DNA from: Chitinophaga pinensis
GTDB taxonomy: Bacteria; Bacteroidota; Bacteroidia; Flavobacteriales; Flavobacteriaceae
DNA length: 7,167 nucleotides
Assembly (NCBI GenBank): GCA_943324925.2
Contig: CALPNL020000104.1
Span: forward strand, 1 to 7,167
Direction of reading: 5' to 3'
Shown here: positions 1 to 6,250 of the stretch, in pieces
Position numbering within the stretch: position 1 is the stretch's first letter
How the letters are laid out: each line of letters begins with the position of its first letter
Translations under genes and position numbers: made by a program
Notes under the pieces: generated by a model
The model's input: the letters and a program-made list of their open reading frames with translations, nothing else
Databases searched by the model: none
What the model was told of the DNA's origin: nothing

Positions 1-2036
1 TGAGCTTCCCAAATGGTTAGTGTTTTAGGGCTTGCTAATGCATATCCATAATCAAAACCTAAAACTCCGTATTCTGATAAAAGGGAATTGAAAACGTTGA
101 ATTTTCCTTTTTTACCTTCAATATTATTCAATAAAATTACTTCTTCTTCTGAGTTCTCCACTTTAACGACCGCATGACGATGAGAGAAAGTTCCGCGTTC
201 CACATCTTGCCCGGAAATTCTAACATTATACCCTTCTTGCAAAAGCGAACCGTAAGCTAAATGTTCGGCCATAGCCCAATCTAACTTGTTGGTTTCGAAA
301 TACATGGTTTTTCTATCGTTGATTAGCTTTTGAATTTTACTAATAAACTTTTTATCTGAAGGTAAATTACAAACGGCATTGGCCACATTAGTAAGTCCTT
401 TTTTATGGTAGGAAGTATCTACTTTTTCAAGCATTTGAACGTTGGTTACTTGTTCGAATCCCAACCATTCGTTTTGCATAAAAGGAGTAATTATAGTAAG
501 ATCTTTTTTACGTGATTTTTCTAAATTTACTTCTAATGTATCTTTGTAAGCTGCTTCTAAACTTTTGATGTAAGTGGCGTCAATTACTCCCTCTTCAATC
601 AATTTTGCAGTATAAATATCTCTTGGATTTTTGTGACTTGCTATTGTTTTATACAATAATGGCTGTGTAAATCTTGGTTCATCCCCTTCATTATGCCCGT
701 ATTTTCTGTATCCTAATAAATCAATAAATACGTCACTACCAAATTGCATTCTGTAATCCAATGCAAATAACATGGCGTGAACTACGGCTTCGGCATCGTC
801 AGCATTTACGTGTAAAACTGGAGATAAAGTCACTTTTGCAACGTCTGTACAATAGGTTGAGGAACGTGCATCTAAATAATTAGTGGTAAAACCAACTTGA
901 TTATTGATGACAATATGAATGGTTCCTCCTGTTTTGTATCCGTCTAATTGGGCCATTTGAATAATTTCATAAACAATTCCTTGTCCCGCAACTGCAGCAT
1001 CGCCGTGAACAGCGATTGGCAATACTTTTGAGAAATTATCTGGGAAATATTTATCTTGTTTTGCTCTTGTAATTCCTTCAATTACAGCGCCTACCGTTTC
1101 TAAATGCGAAGGATTTGGTGCTAAATTGATATTTATTTTTTTTCCTGTTCTTGTTTTTCTATCCGAGGTTAAACCCAAATGGTATTTAACATCCCCATCA
1201 AAATATTCTTGATCGTAATCTTTTCCATCAAATTCTGAGAAGATATCTTGTGTCGATTTTCCGAAGATGTTAGCTAAGATGTTCAAACGACCACGGTGCG
1301 CCATTCCCATTACAAATTGCTCTACCCCTTTTTCAGCGGCAGCTTCAATTAAAGCATCTAATCCTGGAATTATTGACTCTCCACCTTCTAATGAAAAACG
1401 CTTTTGACCAACATATTTGGTATGTAAGAAATTTTCAAAAGAAACCGCTTCGTTTAATTTATTTAAAATCACTTTTTTCTCGTCGGCAGAGAAAGTGGGT
1501 GTATTATCATTAACGCCTAATTTTTCTTGAATCCATTGAACTACTTCCGGTTTTCTGATGTACATGTATTCCACACCAATGTGCTGACAATAAATTTTGT
1601 CTAAGTGTGCTATAATATCCGTTAAAGTACATGGAGCAATGTAGATTAGTTTGGCTGCATCAAAAACAGTGTTTAAATCCGATTGGTTTAAACCAAAATT
1701 TTCTATTTCCAATGTTGGAGAATAGGTTCTTCTGTCTCGAACAGGGTTTGTTTGAGTAAACAAATGCCCTCTTGTTCTGTAGGCTTCAATTAATTTAAGT
1801 ACTTGAAATTCTTTTTGAAGTTTTGCTGAAATAGCACTGTAATCTTGCCCTTCAGGTGAAGTTGAAAAAGTTTCGTCAGTTGTGATTTCTCCATTTGAGC
1901 TGCTGATTCCAAAGTCAAAACCTTGAAAAAAACTTCTCCATGATGGCTCAACGCTATCAGGGTTTTCTAAATATTGATCGTATAATTGTGCGAAAAATTC
2001 GGTGTGCGCTGCATTTAAAAAGGAAAACCTATCCAT
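1..2036 (-). CDS. sucA: 2-oxoglutarate dehydrogenase E1 component (partial, C-terminus off left edge)
   Basis: This is the ThDP-dependent E1 subunit that decarboxylates 2-oxoglutarate and passes the succinyl group to the lipoyl arm of E2 (SucB) in the TCA cycle; it is cytosolic. The frame is open from the ATG at 2036-2034 to the left edge, giving 678 codons. Residues 1-43 form the E1 N-terminal segment (MDRFSFLNAAHTEFF at the start). Further family motifs are MGMAHRGRLN at 243-252, HGDAAVAGQG at 344-353 (active-site His and the GD that opens the ThDP/Mg site), INNQVGF around 377-383 (second half of the ThDP motif), HVNADDAEAV at 409-418, and GQDVERGTFSHRHA at 609-622 in the transketolase-like pyrimidine-binding domain. 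The last visible residues are IWEA, the start of the conserved WEAQ motif. Family members are about 900-930 residues, so roughly 240 are missing because of the window edge, not damage. A -7 box lies at 2079-2072. No neighbour shares its strand here; sucB would be expected downstream, off the left edge. Confidence 0.97.
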   Translation of the reverse strand, partial: MDRFSFLNAAHTEFFAQLYDQYLENPDSVEPSWRSFFQGFDFGISSSNGEITTDETFSTSPEGQDYSAISAKLQKEFQVLKLIEAYRTRGHLFTQTNPVRDRRTYSPTLEIENFGLNQSDLNTVFDAAKLIYIAPCTLTDIIAHLDKIYCQHIGVEYMYIRKPEVVQWIQEKLGVNDNTPTFSADEKKVILNKLNEAVSFENFLHTKYVGQKRFSLEGGESIIPGLDALIEAAAEKGVEQFVMGMAHRGRLNILANIFGKSTQDIFSEFDGKDYDQEYFDGDVKYHLGLTSDRKTRTGKKININLAPNPSHLETVGAVIEGITRAKQDKYFPDNFSKVLPIAVHGDAAVAGQGIVYEIIQMAQLDGYKTGGTIHIVINNQVGFTTNYLDARSSTYCTDVAKVTLSPVLHVNADDAEAVVHAMLFALDYRMQFGSDVFIDLLGYRKYGHNEGDEPRFTQPLLYKTIASHKNPRDIYTAKLIEEGVIDATYIKSLEAAYKDTLEVNLEKSRKKDLTIITPFMQNEWLGFEQVTNVQMLEKVDTSYHKKGLTNVANAVCNLPSDKKFISKIQKLINDRKTMYFETNKLDWAMAEHLAYGSLLQEGYNVRISGQDVERGTFSHRHAVVKVENSEEEVILLNNIEGKKGKFNVFNSLLSEYGVLGFDYGYALASPKTLTIWEA

Positions 2037-2071
2037 AATTTTTGAATGTCCTGATTTGTAAAATAGTTACG

Positions 2072-2079
2072 CAAAAGTA
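2072..2079 (-). promoter_or_regulatory. Bacteroidota -7 promoter box for sucA
   Basis: Read on the minus strand this is TACTTTTG, an exact match to the Bacteroidota -7 consensus TAnnTTTG. It lies 35 nt upstream of the sucA start codon, which would give a short leader of roughly 25-30 nt. No convincing TTG -33 element is visible at the usual spacing, so the call rests on the -7 box and its position. Confidence 0.6.
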
Positions 2080-2112
2080 CAATAAATGAAATATAATATT
2101 AAATAATTTAGA

Positions 2113-2120
2113 TACTTTTA
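2113..2120 (+). promoter_or_regulatory. Possible degenerate -7 box for the beta-barrel gene
   Basis: TACTTTTA differs from TAnnTTTG only in the last base. It lies 28 nt before the ATG at 2149 and 61 nt before the alternative ATG at 2182. No -33 element is recognised. With the sucA box on the other strand, the 112-nt gap would be a divergent promoter region. In DNA this AT-rich such a near-match can easily arise by chance. Confidence 0.25.
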
Positions 2121-2148
2121 TATTTTATTAACCAATTTTTTGAAATAC

Positions 2149-2700
2149 ATGAGAAAATCTTACTTTTTGATCGCATCAAAAATGAATTTAATATTTTTAA
2201 TACTATTATTTTCGAGCGTAATATACTCTCAAACCTCAGAAAATCTTATAAAATCAACTCCTTCGATTTGGAGAAATGTTCAATTTGGCGGTGGATTTGG
2301 ATTAAACATAAGTACCCAATTTACAGAAATTAATTTGGCCCCTGGTGCTATTTATCGTTTTAACCCAAAAGCAGCAGCTGGAATTGGTCTTCAAGGCAGC
2401 TTTGTATCTGCTAAAGGCAACTTTTCTTCAGCCATTTATGGCATGAGTTTGCTATCGTTGATAAATCCAATGGAGGAATTCCAAATCTCTATCGAATTAG
2501 AGCAATTAAGGGTAAATAGAACTTTAGTTGTGAATGGAGGACCAGATAAAACAGACAATTTTTGGAACACTGGTTTGTTTTTAGGCGGAGGATATGGTTC
2601 GGAAAACGTAGTTGTCGGAATACGCTATAATTTGCTTTACAAAGAATCTGATTATGTGTATTCTAGCCCAATGATGCCATTCATTAGGGTTTATTTTTAA
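2149..2700 (+). CDS. Small exported beta-barrel-like outer-membrane protein, function unknown
   Basis: This encodes 183 residues from the ATG at 2149. An in-frame TTG at 2140 is less likely, and an ATG at 2182 is a real alternative because it starts directly on the signal peptide MNLIFLILLFSSVIYSQ, with likely cleavage just before the Gln. The mature part (~155 residues) alternates short amphipathic strands with Gly/Asn turns (GGGFGLN, LFLGGGYG, VVVGIRYN) and ends in RVYF, with the C-terminal aromatic residue typical of barrels inserted by the BAM complex. No catalytic motif is visible. From memory, similar Flavobacteriaceae proteins beside sucA are often labelled 'alpha-ketoglutarate decarboxylase'; that name would suit SucA and looks like an annotation carried over from the neighbour. 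It is transcribed away from sucA, and a 79-nt gap with its own promoter box separates it from the next gene. The barrel is inferred; the role is unknown. Confidence 0.8.
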   Translation: MRKSYFLIASKMNLIFLILLFSSVIYSQTSENLIKSTPSIWRNVQFGGGFGLNISTQFTEINLAPGAIYRFNPKAAAGIGLQGSFVSAKGNFSSAIYGMSLLSLINPMEEFQISIELEQLRVNRTLVVNGGPDKTDNFWNTGLFLGGGYGSENVVVGIRYNLLYKESDYVYSSPMMPFIRVYF

Positions 2701-2753
2701 AAACTACTCTAATTTGTTAATTTAGAATTACCAATAATTTAATAATAAGATTG

Positions 2754-2761
2754 TAACTTTG
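2754..2761 (+). promoter_or_regulatory. -7 promoter box for the phosphatase-thiL operon
   Basis: TAACTTTG is an exact match to TAnnTTTG and lies 18 nt before the ATG at 2780. Transcription would start near 2766-2768, leaving a leader of only about 12-14 nt. This argues against the in-frame TTG at 2759, which sits inside the box and could not be on the mRNA. No clear -33 TTG is seen at normal spacing. The leader is too short to hold a TPP riboswitch. Confidence 0.6.
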
Positions 2762-2779
2762 TCTAAAAATAATTTTAAA

Positions 2780-4108
2780 ATGAAAAAAATACTACTTACC
2801 CTATTTTTGTTTCAATTCACTGTTTTATTTTCTCAAAATAATTTACTTCAATCGGGGCCAATGGTGGGATATTGCGAAATGAAAGAAGCCATGATTTGGT
2901 TGCAAACTACCAAAGACGCTTTGGTTAAAATTGACTATTATGCAATTGATAATCCAAAAGACAAATTTTCATCGGATACTCAAAAATCCGAAAGCAGTAA
3001 TGGGTTTACAAACCATATTGTATTAAATAAATTACAACCCGGTAAACAATATCACTATGATGTTATTCTAGACGGTAAAAAAGTAGTATTGCCTTATGAA
3101 ACTTCTTTTTCATCCAAGAAATTATGGCTTTGGCGTGAAGATGCTCCCGATTTTACGGTAGCCTTCGGTAGTTGTAACTATATTAATGAAGAGTCGGTTG
3201 ATCGCCCAGGAAAAGGATACGGTAGCGGTTATGAAATTTACGAAAGCATACATGCTAAAAAACCTAATATCATGCTTTGGGGCGGTGATAATGTCTATTT
3301 AAGAGAAGCGGATTGGGACAGTAAAACAGGGATTTACCACCGCTATACGCACACAAGATCTATCAAAGAATTACAACCTTTATTAGCAAGTACGCAAAAT
3401 TTTGCCATTTGGGATGATCATGATTTTGGACCAAACGATGGGGATCGCAGTTTTTACTTTAAATATGAAACTCAAAATGCATTTAAAAACTTTTGGGCGA
3501 ATAAAACCTACGGAACGGATGCTAATCAAAAGGAAGGAATTTATTCTACTTTCAATTGGGGAGACGCTCAATTTTTCTTGCTTGACGACCGCTTTTTTAA
3601 ATCTCCAAATGACCGCTTAACAGGAGAAAAAACGATAATTGGATCCATTCAATTCGAATGGTTAATTGATGCTTTATCCAGTTCGAAAGCTGCTTTCAAA
3701 ATTATCGTTATTGGGGGACAAGTATTAAATCCATCAGCAAGATTTGAAAATTATGAAAACTATCCTAAAGAAAAAGAAAAATTACTATCAGAAATAGAAG
3801 CCAATAAAATAAAAGGGGTTTTATTTCTTACCGGCGATCGCCATTTTTCTGAATTATCAAAACTAAATCGTGAAAATACCTATCCTCTTTACGATTGGAC
3901 TGTGTCTCCACTAACTTCTGGAGTAGGAAATTCCTATAAAGATGATGTGAATAAAAACAGAGTGGAAGGAAGTTTGTTTGCTCAAAACAATTTTGGGATT
4001 CTCTCTTTTTCAGGTAATAAATCCAATCGTCAACTTAAATTAACTTTGTTTGATGTTCAAGGAAAAGAACTATGGAATAAAGTAATTACCAAAAAAGAAT
4101 TGGAATAA
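2780..4108 (+). CDS. Exported PhoD-like metallophosphatase (alkaline phosphatase D family)
   Basis: A 442-residue protein of the PhoD/alkaline phosphatase D superfamily, metal-dependent phosphomono- or diesterases acting outside the cytoplasm. The start is set at the ATG at 2780 because a -7 box covers the upstream TTG. Residues 1-19 are a signal peptide (KK, then ILLTLFLFQFTVLF, then SQ). Residues ~25-110 resemble the Fn3-like N-terminal domain of PhoD and purple acid phosphatases (SGPMVGY; LQPGKQYHYDV). The catalytic domain carries the metal-ligand motifs in order: FGSCN at 129-133, WGGDN at 167-171, WDDHD at 211-215, LDDR around 268-271 and TGDRH at 351-355. No lipobox Cys is present, so it is probably periplasmic or secreted. 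The substrate cannot be read from sequence. The stop codon abuts the thiL start, so the two are co-transcribed. Family assignment is firm; 'alkaline phosphatase' activity is inferred. Confidence 0.9.
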   Translation: MKKILLTLFLFQFTVLFSQNNLLQSGPMVGYCEMKEAMIWLQTTKDALVKIDYYAIDNPKDKFSSDTQKSESSNGFTNHIVLNKLQPGKQYHYDVILDGKKVVLPYETSFSSKKLWLWREDAPDFTVAFGSCNYINEESVDRPGKGYGSGYEIYESIHAKKPNIMLWGGDNVYLREADWDSKTGIYHRYTHTRSIKELQPLLASTQNFAIWDDHDFGPNDGDRSFYFKYETQNAFKNFWANKTYGTDANQKEGIYSTFNWGDAQFFLLDDRFFKSPNDRLTGEKTIIGSIQFEWLIDALSSSKAAFKIIVIGGQVLNPSARFENYENYPKEKEKLLSEIEANKIKGVLFLTGDRHFSELSKLNRENTYPLYDWTVSPLTSGVGNSYKDDVNKNRVEGSLFAQNNFGILSFSGNKSNRQLKLTLFDVQGKELWNKVITKKELE

Positions 4109-5158
4109 ATGATCGAAGATAAAAACCCGCAAAGAACCAGTATTTCCCAATTAGGTGAGTTTGGACTTATTGAACATTTGACTAAAAACTTCAAAATAAA
4201 TCATCCTTCTACCCTAAAAGGAATTGGCGATGACGCAGCTGTTTTGGACTTTGCCGATAAAAAAATAGTCGTTTCTACTGATTTGTTAATCGAAGGAGTG
4301 CATTTTGATTTGGCTTATATGCCTCTAAAACACTTGGGGTATAAAGCCGTAGTAGCCAATGTTTCCGATATTTGTGCGATGAATGCAAAGGCAACACAAA
4401 TCACCGTTTCAGTTGCCGTTTCTAACCGATTTCCATTGGAAGCATTGGAAGAATTGTTTGACGGAATTACCGTTGCATCTCAAGAATACAATGTAGACGT
4501 TATTGGTGGCGACACCACTTCTTCACAAAAAGGATTGATAATTAGCATTACCGCAATTGGCGAAGCTGATGAAAGTGAATTAGTATATAGAAATGGTGCT
4601 AAAGAATCCAATTTGCTAGTAGTATCTGGAGATATTGGCGCTGCTTACATGGGATTACAAGTTTTGGAACGTGAAAAGCAAGTTTTCCAAGTTAATCCAA
4701 ATTCACAACCGGATTTAGAAGCTTACACTTACCTAATTGAACGTCAATTGCGACCAGAAGCTCGAAAAGATATTCGCACTTTATTACATGCGTTGGAAAT
4801 AAAACCAACGGCAATGATTGATATTTCAGACGGACTTTCCTCAGAGATTATGCACATTTGCAAACAATCAAAAGTGGGTTGTAATTTATATGAGGATAAA
4901 TTGCCACTCGATCCACAATTGATTAATGTGTGCGAAGAATTTAATATTGACGCTACAACAGTAGCCATTAATGGCGGTGAAGACTATGAATTGCTGTTCA
5001 CCATTGCTATAGAAGATTTCGAAAAAATTAAAGGGAACCCAAATTTTACCATTATTGGACACATAACATCCGAAAGTGAAGGCGTTCATTTGGTTACCCG
5101 TGCGAATACTAAAATTCCATTAAAGGCTCGTGGTTGGGATGCTATTTCTGAAGAATAA
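4109..5158 (+). CDS. thiL: Thiamine-monophosphate kinase
   Basis: ThiL phosphorylates thiamine monophosphate with ATP to give thiamine diphosphate, the last step of ThDP biosynthesis; it is cytosolic and belongs to the PurM/AIR-synthase-like superfamily. The 349 residues match full family length. Visible motifs are GIGDDAAV at 38-45 (glycine-rich, Mg/ATP-binding acidic pair), STDLLIEGVHF at 56-66, ANVSDICAM at 83-91, GGDTT at 133-137, DISDGLS at 238-244 and NGGEDYELLFT at 288-298. The start is the ATG directly after the phosphatase TAA (zero spacing), with no Shine-Dalgarno sequence and no room for a separate promoter, so translation is probably coupled. A strong terminator follows 12 nt after the stop. 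Its product is the cofactor of SucA, encoded on the opposite strand nearby, but the two are not in one transcription unit. No TPP riboswitch (thi-box) is seen upstream of the operon. Confidence 0.97.
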   Translation: MIEDKNPQRTSISQLGEFGLIEHLTKNFKINHPSTLKGIGDDAAVLDFADKKIVVSTDLLIEGVHFDLAYMPLKHLGYKAVVANVSDICAMNAKATQITVSVAVSNRFPLEALEELFDGITVASQEYNVDVIGGDTTSSQKGLIISITAIGEADESELVYRNGAKESNLLVVSGDIGAAYMGLQVLEREKQVFQVNPNSQPDLEAYTYLIERQLRPEARKDIRTLLHALEIKPTAMIDISDGLSSEIMHICKQSKVGCNLYEDKLPLDPQLINVCEEFNIDATTVAINGGEDYELLFTIAIEDFEKIKGNPNFTIIGHITSESEGVHLVTRANTKIPLKARGWDAISEE

Positions 5159-5170
5159 ATAAGATATTAA

Positions 5171-5201
5171 TCCTGACCATAACCGGTCGGGATTTTTTTT
5201 T
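5171..5201 (+). terminator. Rho-independent terminator after thiL
   Basis: An 8-bp stem pairs 5171-5178 (TCCTGACC) with 5185-5192 (GGTCGGGA), including one G-U pair, around a 6-nt loop, and is followed at once by nine T residues (5193-5201). It closes the phosphatase-thiL operon and insulates the ars operon from read-through. Confidence 0.93.
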
Positions 5202-5250
5202 GAAATTAATTTAATGTTAAATCTCATTTGCTGTTTTTTTCTTTATAACT

Positions 5251-5270
5251 ATATCGTAATATTGCGATAT
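5251..5270 (+). promoter_or_regulatory. ArsR operator: 20-bp inverted repeat overlapping the arsR start codon
   Basis: The arms ATATCG and CGATAT flank an AATATT core, giving a palindrome with 9 of 10 base pairs matched; only the T5257/G5264 pair mismatches. The last two bases are the A and T of the arsR ATG. Size and dyad form fit an ArsR/SmtB-family winged-helix dimer site. Within it, TAATATTG at 5257-5264 is one base off the TAnnTTTG -7 consensus, so repressor and RNA polymerase would compete directly. Autoregulation of arsR and of the downstream genes is inferred. Confidence 0.8.
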
Positions 5271-5595
5271 GGGAATAACAAAAAAAATAGGTTTCTCAGA
5301 AGAAACAATTGAGATGTCCGAAATTCTGAAAGCATTTGGGCATCCGGCACGTTTGGAAATCGTAAAATTTTTAATCAATTCTCCCACTTGTATTTGTGGG
5401 GACATTGTAGAATTCTTACCCTTATCGCAGTCTACAGTCTCTAAACATTTATCGGAATTAAAAAAAGCAGGAATAATTAAAGGCACTATATCGGGTAATT
5501 CTATTTGTTATTGCTTGAATGAAAGTATCCTTCAAAAACTTCAAGGTTTTATTACAATTTTACAAACCAACAACACTTTTTCAGAATGTTGTTAA
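5269..5595 (+). CDS. arsR: ArsR-family arsenite-responsive transcriptional repressor
   Basis: A 108-residue winged-helix repressor of the ArsR/SmtB family, expected to bind its operator as a dimer and release it on binding As(III) (or Sb(III)). The helix-turn-helix core spans about residues 16-82: FGHPARLEIVKFL at 23-35, then TCICGDIVE at 40-48, then the recognition-helix region LSQSTVSKHLSELKKAG at 52-68, then the wing and SICYC at 78-82. C41 and C43 occupy the place of the CxC-type metalloid site in classical ArsR (ELCVCDL). C80 and C82, and the C-terminal pair C107-C108 (SECC), are further candidate thiols. The start at 5269 fits the MGITK-type N-terminus I recall in related Bacteroidota regulators; an internal ATG at 5314 would remove the first helix. 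The gene is first in the arsR, DUF6428-like, small peptide, arsC operon, 13 nt before the next gene. Confidence 0.92.
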   Translation: MGITKKIGFSEETIEMSEILKAFGHPARLEIVKFLINSPTCICGDIVEFLPLSQSTVSKHLSELKKAGIIKGTISGNSICYCLNESILQKLQGFITILQTNNTFSECC

Positions 5596-5608
5596 AAAAT
5601 CAAACGTC

Positions 5609-6112
5609 ATGAACTGGAACGAATTTAAAACACAATTGGCTGAAAATCCCGGACTTCATTTGCAATTCGAATTTGCTAAAAATCAAAATGTAAATCCTTC
5701 TTTTCACATCACTGAAATCAAACAAGCCAATATTACCGCCGTAGATTGTGGTGGAAAAATGAATGCTTGGACAGAAGTAATTCTCCAACTTTGGGAGCCA
5801 AATACTACTGAAATTGGGCGCTCAATGCAAGTTTCAAAAGCAATGTCAATTATTGATTTAGTTGAAAAAACACTTCCCATAAATCCCAATAGTATTGTAA
5901 AAATCGAATTTGGAAACGATCTTTTTGAAACACGCCAAATGCTTCCTCAAGATTTCGAATTTATAAACGACGAAATAATAGTAAAATTAGTTTCTGACAA
6001 AACACAATGCAAAGCAATCGGAAGAGGCGAATCGTGTGGAACTCCAAAACCAAAAATAAAAATAACCGACATTCAAAACAATTCTTGTTCGCCAGAATCG
6101 GGATGTTGTTAA
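5609..6112 (+). CDS. DUF6428-like cysteine-tailed protein of the ars operon
   Basis: A 167-residue cytosolic protein with no signal peptide or membrane segment. I recognise it, from memory, as the DUF6428 type found in Bacteroidota arsenic loci; its biochemical role is unknown. Visible features are FHITEI at 32-37, VDCGGK at 45-50, LQLWE at 59-63, a C-terminal region with C134 and C143, and a terminal SCSPESGCC giving C160, C166 and C167. His33 and Cys47 lie in the best-conserved-looking stretch. The Cys-rich tail suggests binding of a thiophilic metalloid such as As(III), perhaps as a chaperone, buffer or reductase partner; that is inference. The ATG at 5609 is chosen over an upstream in-frame start at 5519 because the latter would run far into arsR. 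It lies 13 nt after arsR and 12 nt before the small membrane peptide gene. Confidence 0.8.
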   Translation: MNWNEFKTQLAENPGLHLQFEFAKNQNVNPSFHITEIKQANITAVDCGGKMNAWTEVILQLWEPNTTEIGRSMQVSKAMSIIDLVEKTLPINPNSIVKIEFGNDLFETRQMLPQDFEFINDEIIVKLVSDKTQCKAIGRGESCGTPKPKIKITDIQNNSCSPESGCC

Positions 6113-6124
6113 AATTTAATATAT

Positions 6125-6250
6125 ATGAAAGCTGTAATTATAAAATATAAAAAACCTATAATTATCACCATTGGTCTCACCGCATTAAATCTGTATTTTG
6201 GGTTTGATGCCAGGTTTACAATTATTAATTTATTATGGTTATTGGTATGA
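6125..6250 (+). CDS. 41-residue membrane peptide between the DUF6428-like gene and arsC
   Basis: A short ORF running from the ATG at 6125 to the TGA at 6248-6250. It has a basic N-terminus (K2, K7, K9, K10), a hydrophobic stretch at about 11-27 (PIIITIGLTALNLYFGF), a polar DAR at 28-30, and a second hydrophobic run FTIINLLWLLV to the C-terminus. This fits one transmembrane helix with the N-terminus in the cytoplasm, or a short hairpin. Two points support a real gene: it fills almost exactly the otherwise empty gap between its neighbours (12 nt after the DUF6428-like stop), and its stop overlaps the arsC start in the classic four-base ATGA. It has no cysteines and bears no resemblance I can see to Acr3, ArsB or ArsP, so it does not look like a pump remnant. 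Function is unknown; a membrane partner for an ars protein is possible. Confidence 0.72.
   Translation: MKAVIIKYKKPIIITIGLTALNLYFGFDARFTIINLLWLLV

Noticed and set aside
2128..2140. The 13-mer TTAACCAATTTTT occurs here and again at 6740-6752.
   Set aside because: One copy is intergenic and the other is antisense to the KNWLM codons of the synthetase. A shared 13-mer in AT-rich DNA is plausibly chance, with no further similarity around it.
2701..2779. A search for a TPP riboswitch upstream of the phosphatase-thiL operon.
   Set aside because: The gap is 79 nt, the predicted transcript leader is about 12-14 nt, and no thi-box-like sequence is visible.
3383..3620. Open frames on both strands inside the phosphatase gene (62 and 72 residues).
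   Set aside because: They overlap the catalytic core of a clearly coding gene in other frames and show no recognisable domain or start context.
4744..5089. Two minus-strand open frames inside thiL.
   Set aside because: These are antisense shadows of a well-conserved kinase frame and lack any promoter-like box or motif.
5217..5486. An 89-residue minus-strand open frame over arsR and its operator.
   Set aside because: It lies antisense to the conserved ArsR frame, and its sequence shows no family features.
5519..5608. A 30-residue N-terminal extension of the DUF6428-like protein, starting inside arsR.
   Set aside because: It would overlap arsR by 77 bases. The extension looks like out-of-frame arsR sequence, and the ATG at 5609 gives a normal 13-nt intergenic gap.
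5600..5889. Two minus-strand open frames inside the DUF6428-like gene.
   Set aside because: They are antisense to a supported operon member and lie between tightly spaced plus-strand genes.
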